Origin: Caldilineaceae bacterium
Lineage (GTDB): Bacteria > Chloroflexota > Anaerolineae > Caldilineales > Caldilineaceae
Direction: 5' to 3'
NCBI GenBank assembly: GCA_014879855.1
Contig: JACSRH010000302.1
Span: 1-58,186, forward strand
DNA length: 58,186 nucleotides
A model generated the notes under the pieces. It did no database searches. It worked only from the letters and a program-made list of their open reading frames with translations, and had not been told where the DNA came from. Numbering within the stretch: the first letter of the stretch is position 1; every line of letters begins with the position of its first letter. Made by a program: the position numbers and the translations under genes. Positions 30,101 to 38,868 of this stretch are shown piece by piece.

Positions 30101-32356
30101 GGTGCAGGTCAGTCCTGCGAGACCCCACCCCGCAACCGCGGATTCGGCGACACTGTAGAGGCCGGGCGCCAGCCGTGCAAAGTCTCGTTGTCCACCTGCG
30201 GCCGGCAGCGTGAAGGCGCCAAGTGTGTTGCTGGTGAACGACCAGTCGGCGCTGGCGACGCCCACCACCTGCTTGCCCACGCGAATAACGCCGCGCCGGA
30301 TGTTGGTGAAGGTGCAGACGACGTCATCGTCGACATCGACATTGACTTCGCCCGTTGCGGCTGGCGTCCAGGTGGCGCCGCTGTTCATCTCCGTGCAGCT
30401 CAAGCCGCGAATATAGTCATCGAGCTCTGTTTGGGCGCCGGCGCCTTCACCGACAATGTGCACGCCTGACGGCACAGGCTGCTTGCCAGTCGTGCCGCCA
30501 TTCTGCACATCGGTGGCGTAGATGACGGAATCGATAGCAAGGTTGAAATAGCCGTTGTCGTTGGCTGGCAAGACTTGCTTGCGCACCTCGAGCTGGCCGC
30601 TGGCCGGCAGTTCCGTGGCATTGCCGATCTGTATAATTGGATGACAGGCTGGGCCGGCAATCGCATCGGTGGCGTTGATGGGCGGTGGCCCGGCCATGGT
30701 GATCCTTGCACTGGCCGCGCCTGTCGGGTGCGGCTGGAGCAGCGCCAGCGTAAATTGTCCCCCCTCAATTGGATCGACGCCGGCAGGCGTTTGCCACCGG
30801 ACGCCGTGCAATCCAGCGGCGGGCTCGTCGACAAAACTCCAGCCCGGCGTAGTCGCCACAGCGTCAATCTGCGCGGCGTCAATACAGGATGGCAAGCTGA
30901 GCATCCACTCGTCAAGCTTGTTGCTCTCGAAGTACTGGTAGACAGTATAATTCCATTGCGTTTGCGCAGGGCTTGTCTCTGTCAGCTCGACGCCGTATAT
31001 GTCGCTGTCAGTTGGATAGAGCTCGACGTAGAGCGGCGCTTCAGTGATCGAGAACGGCTTACAGGCTGTCCCATCGCCGGGGTCGGTGTTGATCCATCCA
31101 GGCTGCGGCTCTTCGCAGAGCAGGAATTCGCCCGCGCGGTTAGGCGCCAACGTCGCCTGGCCCGCCGGATCGGTCACCTGGCAGAAGCCGACTATGGCGC
31201 CATCATTGTCCTTGACGCACAATGTCCAGCCGTACAATCCCGGCTCCCCGGCGTCGCGTTGACCGTTGCTATTCTGATCGTGATACTTTACGGCATAGAA
31301 ACTGGCTGTGTCCGGCGCCAGCACATCGATGCGGGCGCTATCCATGGCTGAATATTCGTTGCCATCGAACACGGCTGAAGCGGTGGCTACATTGTCGAAA
31401 TCCTGCATAACATCGTAGGCCGTGCAGAAGTAAGTCTCGACGTCGCCACTCTTAAACCCTTCGATCGCGCGGTCGCAGTCGGGCGTCAGTGGATCGGTGA
31501 CGAATGCCTGATTGAAACCAACGTTGCCCGTGTTCGTGACTGTAATGGTGAATTCAGCGTAGTCTGCGATCAACACCTGTTGCAGATCCGGCGATTTTTC
31601 GATGGTAATTGCGGGCTCGGGCACAACAAACTCGGCGAAGACACAGGCATCATTGCGCATCATTTCGCCGGTAATGAAATAATCGACAATGTCCTCGTTA
31701 TATTGGCAATTATCCATTGTGCCGGGTGTGAACCCAACAATATTGAGCGTGTAGGTCATGCCGTCGATGACGACTGTCTGAGCCGGCGTGTTGTTGACAA
31801 AATCGACGCGATCATCACACAAATCGTTGTTGGTCGAACCATAAAGGCACGCCCCAGTATTGAGCGTTTCATCTAGCCGCATGGTGTAGGACATTTGGAC
31901 ATCGATAGCCGGGGTGCTGCTCTGGAAGTTGACGGTAAGGTCGACAAACTGCATCGGCACGAGTGGTGTAACAATGTTCTCGTTGTAATGGGTAAACTGT
32001 CCTAGCAGGAAAGGCGTTGCGGGTGTAAACGTCACGTTGTCGGCGCCATCAAATCCAAAACCGCTGCGGAAGATGAGTTCACCGCAGCCGGACGCGCCGA
32101 GCTGCTGACCGTAGCGCATCACATTTTCGTCCGTCGGATCGGCAGGCGAATTGTTGATGTCCTGACAGGTGACAGGCGTCACGCCGAGATCGTTGCGTGG
32201 ATAGCTCCACTCGCCATCGACCGCACCCCCAGCGGGAGGGCTGTCCTGTGCGTGAACCCTGACGGTGGGAAACAGCATGACCAAACCTGCTGTCAATAGC
32301 AGCACCATCAAGATGGGGATGCGCCAAATATCTCTTTTTGCTAATATTGAGCACAT
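27128..32356 (-). CDS. Giant secreted DUF11/SdrD-like multidomain surface protein
   Basis: A 1742-residue exported protein. ATG at 32356 has AGGAGGC 7 nt upstream. A signal peptide spans residues 1-36 (cleavage after VHA). Then come a beta-rich domain of choice-of-anchor K/THxN type (about 40-250, with LLGQFTHYN), a DUF11 repeat, an SdrD B-like domain (EPGLYGWTLCVKDNDG), three prealbumin-like repeats (about 590-880) and about seven DUF11/DUF7507 repeats (about 890-1710). Most repeats end GDNGN...LD-x-GE-x-W-x-YTC, resembling an EF-hand-like calcium loop. A unique insert (about 1190-1310) interrupts one repeat. The C-terminus is FNIYLPMTRR. It probably coats the cell or mediates adhesion. Its paralogue lies immediately upstream. 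Confidence 0.92.
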   Translation of the reverse strand: MCSILAKRDIWRIPILMVLLLTAGLVMLFPTVRVHAQDSPPAGGAVDGEWSYPRNDLGVTPVTCQDINNSPADPTDENVMRYGQQLGASGCGELIFRSGFGFDGADNVTFTPATPFLLGQFTHYNENIVTPLVPMQFVDLTVNFQSSTPAIDVQMSYTMRLDETLNTGACLYGSTNNDLCDDRVDFVNNTPAQTVVIDGMTYTLNIVGFTPGTMDNCQYNEDIVDYFITGEMMRNDACVFAEFVVPEPAITIEKSPDLQQVLIADYAEFTITVTNTGNVGFNQAFVTDPLTPDCDRAIEGFKSGDVETYFCTAYDVMQDFDNVATASAVFDGNEYSAMDSARIDVLAPDTASFYAVKYHDQNSNGQRDAGEPGLYGWTLCVKDNDGAIVGFCQVTDPAGQATLAPNRAGEFLLCEEPQPGWINTDPGDGTACKPFSITEAPLYVELYPTDSDIYGVELTETSPAQTQWNYTVYQYFESNKLDEWMLSLPSCIDAAQIDAVATTPGWSFVDEPAAGLHGVRWQTPAGVDPIEGGQFTLALLQPHPTGAASARITMAGPPPINATDAIAGPACHPIIQIGNATELPASGQLEVRKQVLPANDNGYFNLAIDSVIYATDVQNGGTTGKQPVPSGVHIVGEGAGAQTELDDYIRGLSCTEMNSGATWTPAATGEVNVDVDDDVVCTFTNIRRGVIRVGKQVVGVASADWSFTSNTLGAFTLPAAGGQRDFARLAPGLYSVAESAVAGWGLAGLTCTDPDNGTVTDLANGLATIDLDPGETVVCIFDNVADAGSVTIVKEVTGVGDSPWFFESALGAFTLPAAGGARTFEGVAPGVYNVLESAKESWHVAAINCTDPDSETTVDTLAGRAIIDLDANEHVTCTFVNAPGRPNVTLDKSASANIIYPNHVVTYTFAVRNTGQVPLRNVRVEDDQCTVLPATSDAHNTGDVDQDDLLDVGEQWSFTCARALAEDTTNTATAWAEAPWGESVWSTDSVAVDVIAPQIALKKSADREVVHAGETVNYQIVTRNSGDTPLYNVVVEDGLAECTLVGPTGDNGNAALDPGEAWAYTCAMILTEETINLATVTGNDALGNPWYAEDRVTVEVYTPEIQVTKLADRAFVYPNEAINFTVKVRNVGNTPLNTVNVTDSLPQCALVGPTGDDGDAQLAVGEEWTYTCMLTVCPGETPAVGGAGAGDVSGSAVTVDVTKAWDVASAEPELAPACTDPPPTLVGPSFGSCWSPTNRWFELTVVNKALIPAHIGYDIYRSANSFRKLGRFDVGQRSVFTVTQEGTLRKYISANGQTNWQQLGGTHTLDIAGHIAHGYLCPEAPPPIPPICSDVTNIVEVTAKDATGREVRDKDSAFVNLIHPGIDVTKSVDKSQIAPGEEVNFTISVKNTGDVALSNLTIEDSLPACALSAASGDNGNGIFEALETWVYTCALSPTDDVTNVVRATGRDPLGALWSDEDSAAVDVVKPALAIVKEASKTVVYPGETVHFTLRVRNQGNVTLSQVYVTDSMPACGLSRPRGDNGNRRLDPGEEWVYTCDVTFCKGENMIPDGGVDEVGAACTPGPSPSVCQDSTNIGKVTAKDPRGRTLTATDKIFIDLIRPGITVVKKANRTVVPAGTEVDFTIKVKNTGNTPLTNITVVDEQPACNLSGPTGDNGNGILDVGEKWVYTCSMAITGRTTNIATATGVDMLGNRWRDTGAVLVRTSCSCVTVAGVQDTEACLAAEGEVDAAFNIYLPMTRR

Positions 32357-32517
32357 ATTTTTGCCTCCTGTTCGCTTTTCTACGATTAACCAAACCAGTT
32401 TTCACAGCGTTGGCATCCATATCTATCATCGTAGGCGCGCATAGACGACGCGAGCATCGGGCAATTGTCGCAAGCAAGAAGGGTAGTGTGACACACTCAT
32501 GCAGGCGGTTGTGCAAC
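32357..32517. other. Promoter-leader region of the first giant protein gene
   Basis: No gene. It holds the AGGAGG ribosome-binding site at about 32366-32371 and a CTACGAT ... ATCGTAG inverted pair at about 32379-32385 and 32428-32434. No confident -10/-35 is seen. Confidence 0.4.
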
Positions 32518-32556
32518 AAAAAAGCTGGATGCACCTGAAGCGCATCCAGCTTTTTT
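32518..32556 (-). terminator. Intrinsic terminator of the second giant secreted-protein gene
   Basis: On the minus strand a stem pairing AAAAAAGCTGGATGC with GCATCCAGCTTTTTT (about 32518-32532 and 32542-32556), followed by T residues, begins about 17 nt after the stop at 32574. Because of the A/T ends it could act in both directions. Confidence 0.88.
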
Positions 32557-32573
32557 GCAGTTATCAAAACTGT

Positions 32574-35500
32574 TTAGTCGAAACAGACAGAAATCAGCAC
32601 GCTGTCTTCATCCCACCAGCTCGTGCCGCGCAGATCTTTTGCCGTGGCTCGCGCGGTGTTGACCGTCTCCATCTGCACGGAGGTCGAACAGGTGTAGAGC
32701 CACTCCTCCGCAGGGGCGAGCACCTCGTCGCCATCGTCGCCTGCCGGCCCGCTCACCACACAGTCCGGCAGCGAGTCAGTCAACACGACGTCCATCAACG
32801 GGGTGTCGCCCGTGTTCTTGACAAAGATCGAGAAGTTGATCAATTCGCCCGGACTTACATAGCTCTTGTCCGCCAGCTTGGTGACGTAAATACCCGGCCG
32901 GATCAGCTCGACGGATGCGCTGTCCTGGTCGCTGACTGGCTGGCCCAGGGGGTCTTGCGCAGTGACCACAGCCGTATTGGTCACGTCGGCGCACACGGTG
33001 GGCAGATCGCCGCTGGCTGGCGTCACTGTGTCGGGCAGGACAAAGTGCGCGTCGGTGCAGAAGGCAATCGAACAGGTGTATGTCCATTCCTCGCCGATGG
33101 CCAGGCGCCCGTCGCCATCATCACCCACGGGTGCGGCAAGGCGGCATTCAGGGAGCGAGTCGTCGATGGCGATATTTTGTAGCCATGAGCTGCCATTGTT
33201 GCGGACTTTCAGGGTGAAAATCACGCTTTCGCCAGGGTAGGCATAGGGCTTGTCGACAGTTTTGACAATGCCGATTGCCGACCGCACCACGGTGACGGAG
33301 GCGCTGCCAGAGGCTGTCCATCGCGTGTTCAGGCGGTCGTACCCCACGGCGGTCGCCGTGTTGACCATGTCGGCGGTGATGGGCATGGCGCAGGTGTAGA
33401 CCCAGCGCTCAGCCGGGTCGAGCGCCGCGTTGCCGTTGTCGCCGCCTGGCCCGCTCAGCGTGCAGGCGGGCTGGTCGTCCGTCACGGCAAGGTTGAAGAG
33501 TGCAACGTCACCCGCATTGCGCACGGTGATTTGGAAATTGATCATCTCGCCGGGCGCGACCTGGGTGCGATCCGCCGTCTTTTCGACAATGAGCACCGGG
33601 GCGATCACGTCCACCACGGCGCTGTCCCGCGCCCACACCTGCTCGCCCCACGGGGCGCTGCCCCAGGCGGTGGCTGTGTTCGTCGTGTCCACACTCAAAG
33701 TCGTGCTGCACGTGTAGCGCCAGATCTCACCGCTTTCCAGCAATCCATTGCCGTTGGCATCGCCGCTATTTGTCGCGCCGGCAGACACCGGCGACGCCGG
33801 GCACAGCGCATCTTCGACGCGCACGTTGCTCAACGTCACTCCGCCTGGATTGCTCACGGCAAATGTGTAGGTTACCAGCGCCCCTGGATAAACTACGGCT
33901 TCGCTGACATCTTTTTCCAGCGCGATGACCGGCGTTCCCGGCTCGTTGACAAAGGTGCACACCACCGACTCGCGCGCGTCAAGATCGATGACCGCGGTGG
34001 CGCTGACGAGATCGGTGGTCGTCGCCCCGTCCGGATCAACACAGGTGATGGCGCTCGCCCGCCAATTCTCGGTGGTAGCCTCACGGATGGTGTATGCACC
34101 CGGCGCCAGGTTCTCGAATGTGCGCGTCCCGCCGGCCGCGTCGATGGTAAACGCTCCCAGCGTGCCGACAAAGGGCCACGATGCGCTGCTGACGCCGTTG
34201 ACCTGCTTGATGATCGTGATCGAGCCAGGCTCCTGCACGTTGACAAAGGTGCAAGTCACGATCTCACCCGGCGCCAGGTTGATGGCGGCGGTGGCGGTCA
34301 ACAAGTTGACTGGCGAATCGGCTCCAGGGTCGGCGCAGGTCAGCGCGCTGAGCGCCCACCCCTGGACCTGCTGTTCAGATATGTTGTAGGTTCCTGGCGC
34401 TAATCGTACAAAGGCGCGTTGTCCGCCCGTCGCCGGCAGCGTAAAGTCTCCCAAAGCGCCTCCGAAGCGCCAGTCCGTCGCCGCCACACCGCTCACCTGC
34501 TTTACAATGCTGATGGCGCCGCGGCGAATATTGGTGAAAGTGCACACGATGTTTTCGCCCGCCTTCACATTGACGCGCCCGCTGGCGTCAGGCGTCCACG
34601 TGCTGCCGCTGTTTGTCTCGGTGCAACGCAGCGTGCTCTGGTAGTCGTCAAGCGTCGTCTGATCGCCAGCGCCTTCGGCAATTGTGTGCGCGCCGCTGGC
34701 GACAGGCTGCGCGCCCGTACTGCCACCATGGTGGATATTGGCGGCAAGCACCTGGCCGTCGATGAGCAGGTTGAAGCGCCCATTGTCGTTAGCCGGCAAC
34801 ACTGCTTTGCGCACTTCCAGTGTGCTGTTGGCCGCTGTGCTGGTGTTGTTGCCAAGCAGCACAGACGGATTGCAAACCGGCCCGGCGATTGCATCAGCCG
34901 CGCCGACCGGTGCACTCCCGCCCACGATCACGCCACCGCTGCCAGCGCCGGTTGGATACGCCTGGCGGAAAGCCACGTTGAAGATCGCACCTTCCACCGG
35001 CAGCGCCGCGGTTGGCCAGCGCAACCCGCGCAAGCCAGTGATGCTATCCACTACAAAGCTCCAGCCGGGGGTGGTGCCGTCCGGATCGAGCTGAGCCGCG
35101 TCGATGCACGCGGGCAGCGCCAGCACCCAGGCATCGGGCGGCTGGCTTTCCAGAAATTGATAGAGCGTATATGTCCAGCTCAGTTGGTTGGAGCTCTTTT
35201 CAGTCAATTCGATGCCGTAGATGTGAGCGGCGGTCGGGTTGAGTTCGGCGTAAAGAGGCGCCTGCGTCACCGCGACTGGCTTGCAGCCGCTGCCGTCGAC
35301 CGGGTCGGTGTTGGCCCACCCATTCTGCGCTACTTCGCACACCTGGAAATTGCCTGCTCGATTTGGCGCCAGGATGGCAAACCCTTCGAGATTGGTCGTC
35401 TGGCAAAGCCCGACCGTGTTGCCACTGGCATCTTTGACGCAGAATGTCCAACCCTGCATACCCGGCTCCAGGTCATCGCGCTGGCCGTTGCCATTTTGGT

Positions 35501-36689
35501 CGTAATATTTATACGCAAAGATCGATGCGCTGTCCGGCGCCAGGACATCGACTACTGCGCTGTCGCTGTCTTGATAGGTGGTTCCTGCAAAGATGCCTGT
35601 CACCGTTGCCACGTTCTTGAAATCCTGCTCGACGCCGTTGGCTGTACAGGCATAGGTGAGCGTAGCGCCCGCCTTCATCTCCTCAACCTGACGAGCGCAG
35701 TCAGGCGTGAGCGGGTCGGTGATGGCGATCTCGCTCAGACCGACATTGCCCGTATTTTGCACGGTGATTGTAAAGTCGGCATTGTCTCCAGCAGCGATTT
35801 TCTGGAGGTCAGGCGTCTTGGCAATATCGATCGCCGGTTGTGGTGCAATAAATTGGGCAAACACACAGGCGTCGTTCTGCATGATCTCGCCTGTGATGAA
35901 ATAATCCGTCAAGGAAGGAGAATATTGGCAAGTTTCTGGCGCGCCCGGCACAAAGCCCAGAATGTTCAGCGTATAGGCAACGCCGTCGACGAAGACTAAT
36001 TGCATCGGCGTGTTGTTCAGGAAATCCACCTTATCGTCGCACAGCCCTGGGTTGGTGGCGCCGTAAGGACAGGCGCCTTCGTTGACGGTCTCGTCCAACC
36101 GCATGGTGTAGGTCATGACAACGTCCACCGCCGGGCTTGGGGTCTGGATGCGGATGGCGAGGTCTACGAGTTGCATTGGCACAAGAGGAGTCACAATGCT
36201 GTTGTTGTAATGGGTGAAACGGCCAAGGAGGAAAGGTTGATTGGGAACAAACGCGGCAACGTCGCTGCCGTCGAACCCAAAGCCACTGCGAAACGTTGTC
36301 GTCCCGCAATCCTGCGCACCGATCGGCTGCCCATAGCGCACGACATTCTCATTTGTGACAGTCAAGGGCGAGTTCTCGACGGATTCGCAGGTTACCGGGG
36401 TTATGCCCAAGTCGTTGCGCGGCCCAATCCACTCGCCATCGATGTTTCCATCAAGTGCAAGGCTGATCGTAGGAGACCCTTCAGCTTGTCCTGGCGCCTG
36501 GGCTTCCGCGGTGGTCAAGAGCGGGAGAAACATCCGCGGCCCAAGCGCGCCATTCTTGTTCGCGCCAGCGGGAGTGCTATTATCTTGAGCAGCCACGCTT
36601 TGTGCGCCGGACAACGCCGTTGCAACCACGAGGACGCCTATTGCCGCCCACCAGCCCAGCTTATTCATTGTTCGTAGCGAGATCGTCAT
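32574..36689 (-). CDS. Giant secreted DUF11/SdrD-like protein, paralogue of the preceding one
   Basis: A 1371-residue exported protein. The frame runs upstream to 37007, but AGAAGGAGC lies 7 nt before the ATG at 36689, which starts a clean signal peptide (MTISLRTMNKLGWWAAIGVL, Ala-rich cleavage VAA near 35). After the signal comes FLPLL (54-58). The order then matches the other paralogue: choice-of-anchor K/THxN-like domain with LLGRFTHYN, DUF11, SdrD B-like domain (EPGMQGWTFCVKDASG), prealbumin-like repeats and about five DUF11/DUF7507 repeats with GDDGD/GDNGN loops. It is shorter by several repeats, lacks the unique insert and ends SVLISVCFD without a YLP tail. A tandem duplication with later divergence is inferred. 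Confidence 0.92.
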   Translation of the reverse strand: MTISLRTMNKLGWWAAIGVLVVATALSGAQSVAAQDNSTPAGANKNGALGPRMFLPLLTTAEAQAPGQAEGSPTISLALDGNIDGEWIGPRNDLGITPVTCESVENSPLTVTNENVVRYGQPIGAQDCGTTTFRSGFGFDGSDVAAFVPNQPFLLGRFTHYNNSIVTPLVPMQLVDLAIRIQTPSPAVDVVMTYTMRLDETVNEGACPYGATNPGLCDDKVDFLNNTPMQLVFVDGVAYTLNILGFVPGAPETCQYSPSLTDYFITGEIMQNDACVFAQFIAPQPAIDIAKTPDLQKIAAGDNADFTITVQNTGNVGLSEIAITDPLTPDCARQVEEMKAGATLTYACTANGVEQDFKNVATVTGIFAGTTYQDSDSAVVDVLAPDSASIFAYKYYDQNGNGQRDDLEPGMQGWTFCVKDASGNTVGLCQTTNLEGFAILAPNRAGNFQVCEVAQNGWANTDPVDGSGCKPVAVTQAPLYAELNPTAAHIYGIELTEKSSNQLSWTYTLYQFLESQPPDAWVLALPACIDAAQLDPDGTTPGWSFVVDSITGLRGLRWPTAALPVEGAIFNVAFRQAYPTGAGSGGVIVGGSAPVGAADAIAGPVCNPSVLLGNNTSTAANSTLEVRKAVLPANDNGRFNLLIDGQVLAANIHHGGSTGAQPVASGAHTIAEGAGDQTTLDDYQSTLRCTETNSGSTWTPDASGRVNVKAGENIVCTFTNIRRGAISIVKQVSGVAATDWRFGGALGDFTLPATGGQRAFVRLAPGTYNISEQQVQGWALSALTCADPGADSPVNLLTATAAINLAPGEIVTCTFVNVQEPGSITIIKQVNGVSSASWPFVGTLGAFTIDAAGGTRTFENLAPGAYTIREATTENWRASAITCVDPDGATTTDLVSATAVIDLDARESVVCTFVNEPGTPVIALEKDVSEAVVYPGALVTYTFAVSNPGGVTLSNVRVEDALCPASPVSAGATNSGDANGNGLLESGEIWRYTCSTTLSVDTTNTATAWGSAPWGEQVWARDSAVVDVIAPVLIVEKTADRTQVAPGEMINFQITVRNAGDVALFNLAVTDDQPACTLSGPGGDNGNAALDPAERWVYTCAMPITADMVNTATAVGYDRLNTRWTASGSASVTVVRSAIGIVKTVDKPYAYPGESVIFTLKVRNNGSSWLQNIAIDDSLPECRLAAPVGDDGDGRLAIGEEWTYTCSIAFCTDAHFVLPDTVTPASGDLPTVCADVTNTAVVTAQDPLGQPVSDQDSASVELIRPGIYVTKLADKSYVSPGELINFSIFVKNTGDTPLMDVVLTDSLPDCVVSGPAGDDGDEVLAPAEEWLYTCSTSVQMETVNTARATAKDLRGTSWWDEDSVLISVCFD

Positions 36690-37005
36690 GTTCAATGCTC
36701 CTTCTCTTGCTGATTTATTAAGCGCACTAGTTAGCGCTCTCTCCAGCATGTCTGCGAGGCGAATCAGGGGACGTCGATTTGGGTAAAGTAATCGAATCTG
36801 CAAATAAACATCACTTTTTATTCCAGAAAATATAATAACGTTTTGAGACAAAAGAGCTGATCGGTCAATTGGACTAGAAAGCGCGGAGAGATGACTAGCG
36901 CGCCACAGCCATCGATCCGTGACCAATCGTGCTAAAATACCTTTATCCTGAGCAGGGCGTCTAGGTGCGCTCGGCGCGCCAGCAGTAGAGGAGAGAAGAT
37001 CTTTC
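36690..37005. other. Divergent intergenic region, AT-rich, with a -10 candidate
   Basis: No gene. The middle (36790-36850) is clearly AT-rich compared with the neighbourhood. AGCGC...GCGCT forms an imperfect palindrome at 36720-36737, near the ribosome-binding site of the minus-strand gene. On the plus strand, TGCTAAAAT at 36930-36938 is an extended -10 for the epimerase gene. Confidence 0.45.
36930..36938 (+). promoter_or_regulatory. Extended -10 for the epimerase gene
   Basis: TGCTAAAAT (TG, C, TAAAAT) sits 68 nt before the ATG at 37006. No good -35 is visible. Confidence 0.35.
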
Positions 37006-37944
37006 ATGGCTCATGTGGTAGTGACCGGCGCGGCCGGCTTCATTGGCTCGCAGCTCAGCGAGCGGCTCGTTGCGGAAGGGAATAGCGTGCTGGGCATTGA
37101 CGCCTTTATTCCCTACTATCCGCGCGCACTCAAAGAGCGCAATTTGGCTGCTTTGTTGACGCATCCTGCATTCACTTTTGTGGAAATCGACCTGCGGCAC
37201 GGCGAGCTTGAACCTCTGCTGGCGGGCGCAACGCACGTCTTCCACACCGCCGCCATGGCGGGGCTGCTCAAGAGCTGGCAGCAATTTGAGGACTATATGA
37301 CCTGCAACGTGCTGGCGACGCAGCGCTTGCTGGCAGCGTGTGTGGCCGCCCAAGTTGGGCATGTTCTGCATTGCTCAACCTCTTCAGTCTACGGGCGCTT
37401 TGCCACGGGGGATGAAGCGTCCGCGTTGGCGCCGGTTTCACCTTATGGCATCACCAAACTGGCGGCGGAGCAGCTTTGCCGCGCCTACGGTGAAAAGGAT
37501 GGGCTGAGTTATACAATTCTGCGTCTCTTTTCGGTTTATGGCCCACGCCAGCGCCCGGACATGGGCTACAATATCTTCATCCGCAAGCTGTTGAGCGGCG
37601 AGACCATCGTCGTGGATGGCGACGGCACAGACAGCCGCAGCAACACCTACGTCGCCGATTGTGTCAACGGCATATTGCTGGCCGCGGGTCAACCCCAAAA
37701 GAGCAAGGGCGAAACGTTCAACATTGGCGGCGGCGAGGAAGTCAATGTGATCCAGGTGCTGCAAATGCTGGAGGAGCTGGCGGGCCGCGCGGCGCAGATC
37801 GTGCATGGCCCGCCGCGCCCGGGCGATCAGCGCCGCACCGTCGCCGACACCACCAAGGCGCGCACGGTGCTCGGCTACACCCCGCGGACGCGTATTATCG
37901 ATGGCTTGGCTGCACAGTTGGCATGGCAGCAAGGCGCAGCATAA
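37006..37944 (+). CDS. NAD-dependent sugar-nucleotide epimerase/dehydratase
   Basis: A 312-residue extended short-chain dehydrogenase. ATG at 37006 has GAGGAGAG upstream. The Rossmann motif GAAGFIG is near residues 7-13, the catalytic S-S-x-Y-x3-K region reads CSTSSVYG ... SPYGITKLAAE with Tyr and Lys spaced by three, and the C-terminal substrate-binding part contains RQRPDMGYNIFI and NIGGGEEVNVIQ. It resembles UDP-glucuronate or UDP-glucose 4-epimerases, so it probably acts in polysaccharide precursor synthesis in the cytosol. The exact sugar is not determined. An alpha/beta hydrolase gene follows by 18 nt. Confidence 0.9.
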   Translation: MAHVVVTGAAGFIGSQLSERLVAEGNSVLGIDAFIPYYPRALKERNLAALLTHPAFTFVEIDLRHGELEPLLAGATHVFHTAAMAGLLKSWQQFEDYMTCNVLATQRLLAACVAAQVGHVLHCSTSSVYGRFATGDEASALAPVSPYGITKLAAEQLCRAYGEKDGLSYTILRLFSVYGPRQRPDMGYNIFIRKLLSGETIVVDGDGTDSRSNTYVADCVNGILLAAGQPQKSKGETFNIGGGEEVNVIQVLQMLEELAGRAAQIVHGPPRPGDQRRTVADTTKARTVLGYTPRTRIIDGLAAQLAWQQGAA

Positions 37945-37962
37945 AAAGTGGATGGAGATCAC

Positions 37963-38865
37963 ATGAACCAGGAACAACAACGCACCCAACTGTGGAGCAT
38001 GTTAGGCGATCTGCCTGCGCGGCATCGACCGATCTCGGCGCGGCTGCTGTGGCAGCGCGAGGAAGCAGGCTATGTGCTGGAGCGGCTCGTCCTGGATCTC
38101 AATGGGCTGGAGAGTGTGCCCGCGTATTTTGCACGCCCAAAAGGTGACGGCCCTTTCCCAACCGTGCTTTACAATCACGCACACGGCGGAGACTACGACC
38201 TGGGCAAAGAAGAATTTGTGCGCGGTCGTCCGCTTTTACAGCAGCCCCCCTATGTCGAGGCGTTGACCGCGCAGGGCTTCGCGGCGCTGTGCATCGAACA
38301 CTGGCTCTTTGGCGAACGCCGCGGCCGCACTGAAAGCGAGCTGTTCAAGCTGATGTTGTGGCGTGGGCAGGTGCTGTGGGGCATGATGGTCTATGACAGC
38401 GTGCGTGCGCTCGATTACCTGTGCACGCGACCCGAAGTCGACGCCGGCCGCATAGCGACGCTCGGCCTTTCGTTGGGCAGCACAATGGCCTGGTGGGTGG
38501 CGGCGCTCGATCTGCGCATCAAGGTCTGCATTGATCTCTGTTGTCTTACTGACTTCGACGCCTTGATCGAAAGCCGCGGTCTCGACGGCCACGGCATTTA
38601 CTACTATGTGCCTTCTCTGCTGAAACACTTCACCGCCGCACAGATCAACGCCCTGATTGCGCCGCGCCCGCATTTGGGATTGGCGGGCAACCTGGATCCA
38701 CTCACCCCGCGCGCCGGGTTGGATCGCATCGACGCCGAGCTGCGCCGTGTATACGCCGAGCATGGCGCAGCCAATGCCTGGACAATGAAACGGTACGAGA
38801 TCGGTCACTTTGAAACCGCGGAGATGCGGACAGAAGCGTTGGCTTATCTGAAAGCGTGGCTGTAG
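37963..38865 (+). CDS. Alpha/beta hydrolase, dienelactone hydrolase-like
   Basis: A 300-residue cytosolic hydrolase. The ATG at 37963 (MNQEQQRTQLW) has TGGAG just upstream; a GTG at 37948 is an alternative. The nucleophile elbow is GLSLG in TLGLSLGSTMAWW, and the catalytic His is probably in YEIGHFETAEM at the C-terminus. An acidic residue of the triad lies in the GNLDPLTPR loop. An esterase or carboxylesterase function fits the fold, with unknown substrate. It follows the epimerase closely and is convergent with the DUF4350-like gene, with only 3 nt between the stops. Confidence 0.85.
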   Translation: MNQEQQRTQLWSMLGDLPARHRPISARLLWQREEAGYVLERLVLDLNGLESVPAYFARPKGDGPFPTVLYNHAHGGDYDLGKEEFVRGRPLLQQPPYVEALTAQGFAALCIEHWLFGERRGRTESELFKLMLWRGQVLWGMMVYDSVRALDYLCTRPEVDAGRIATLGLSLGSTMAWWVAALDLRIKVCIDLCCLTDFDALIESRGLDGHGIYYYVPSLLKHFTAAQINALIAPRPHLGLAGNLDPLTPRAGLDRIDAELRRVYAEHGAANAWTMKRYEIGHFETAEMRTEALAYLKAWL

Positions 38866-38868
38866 CTT

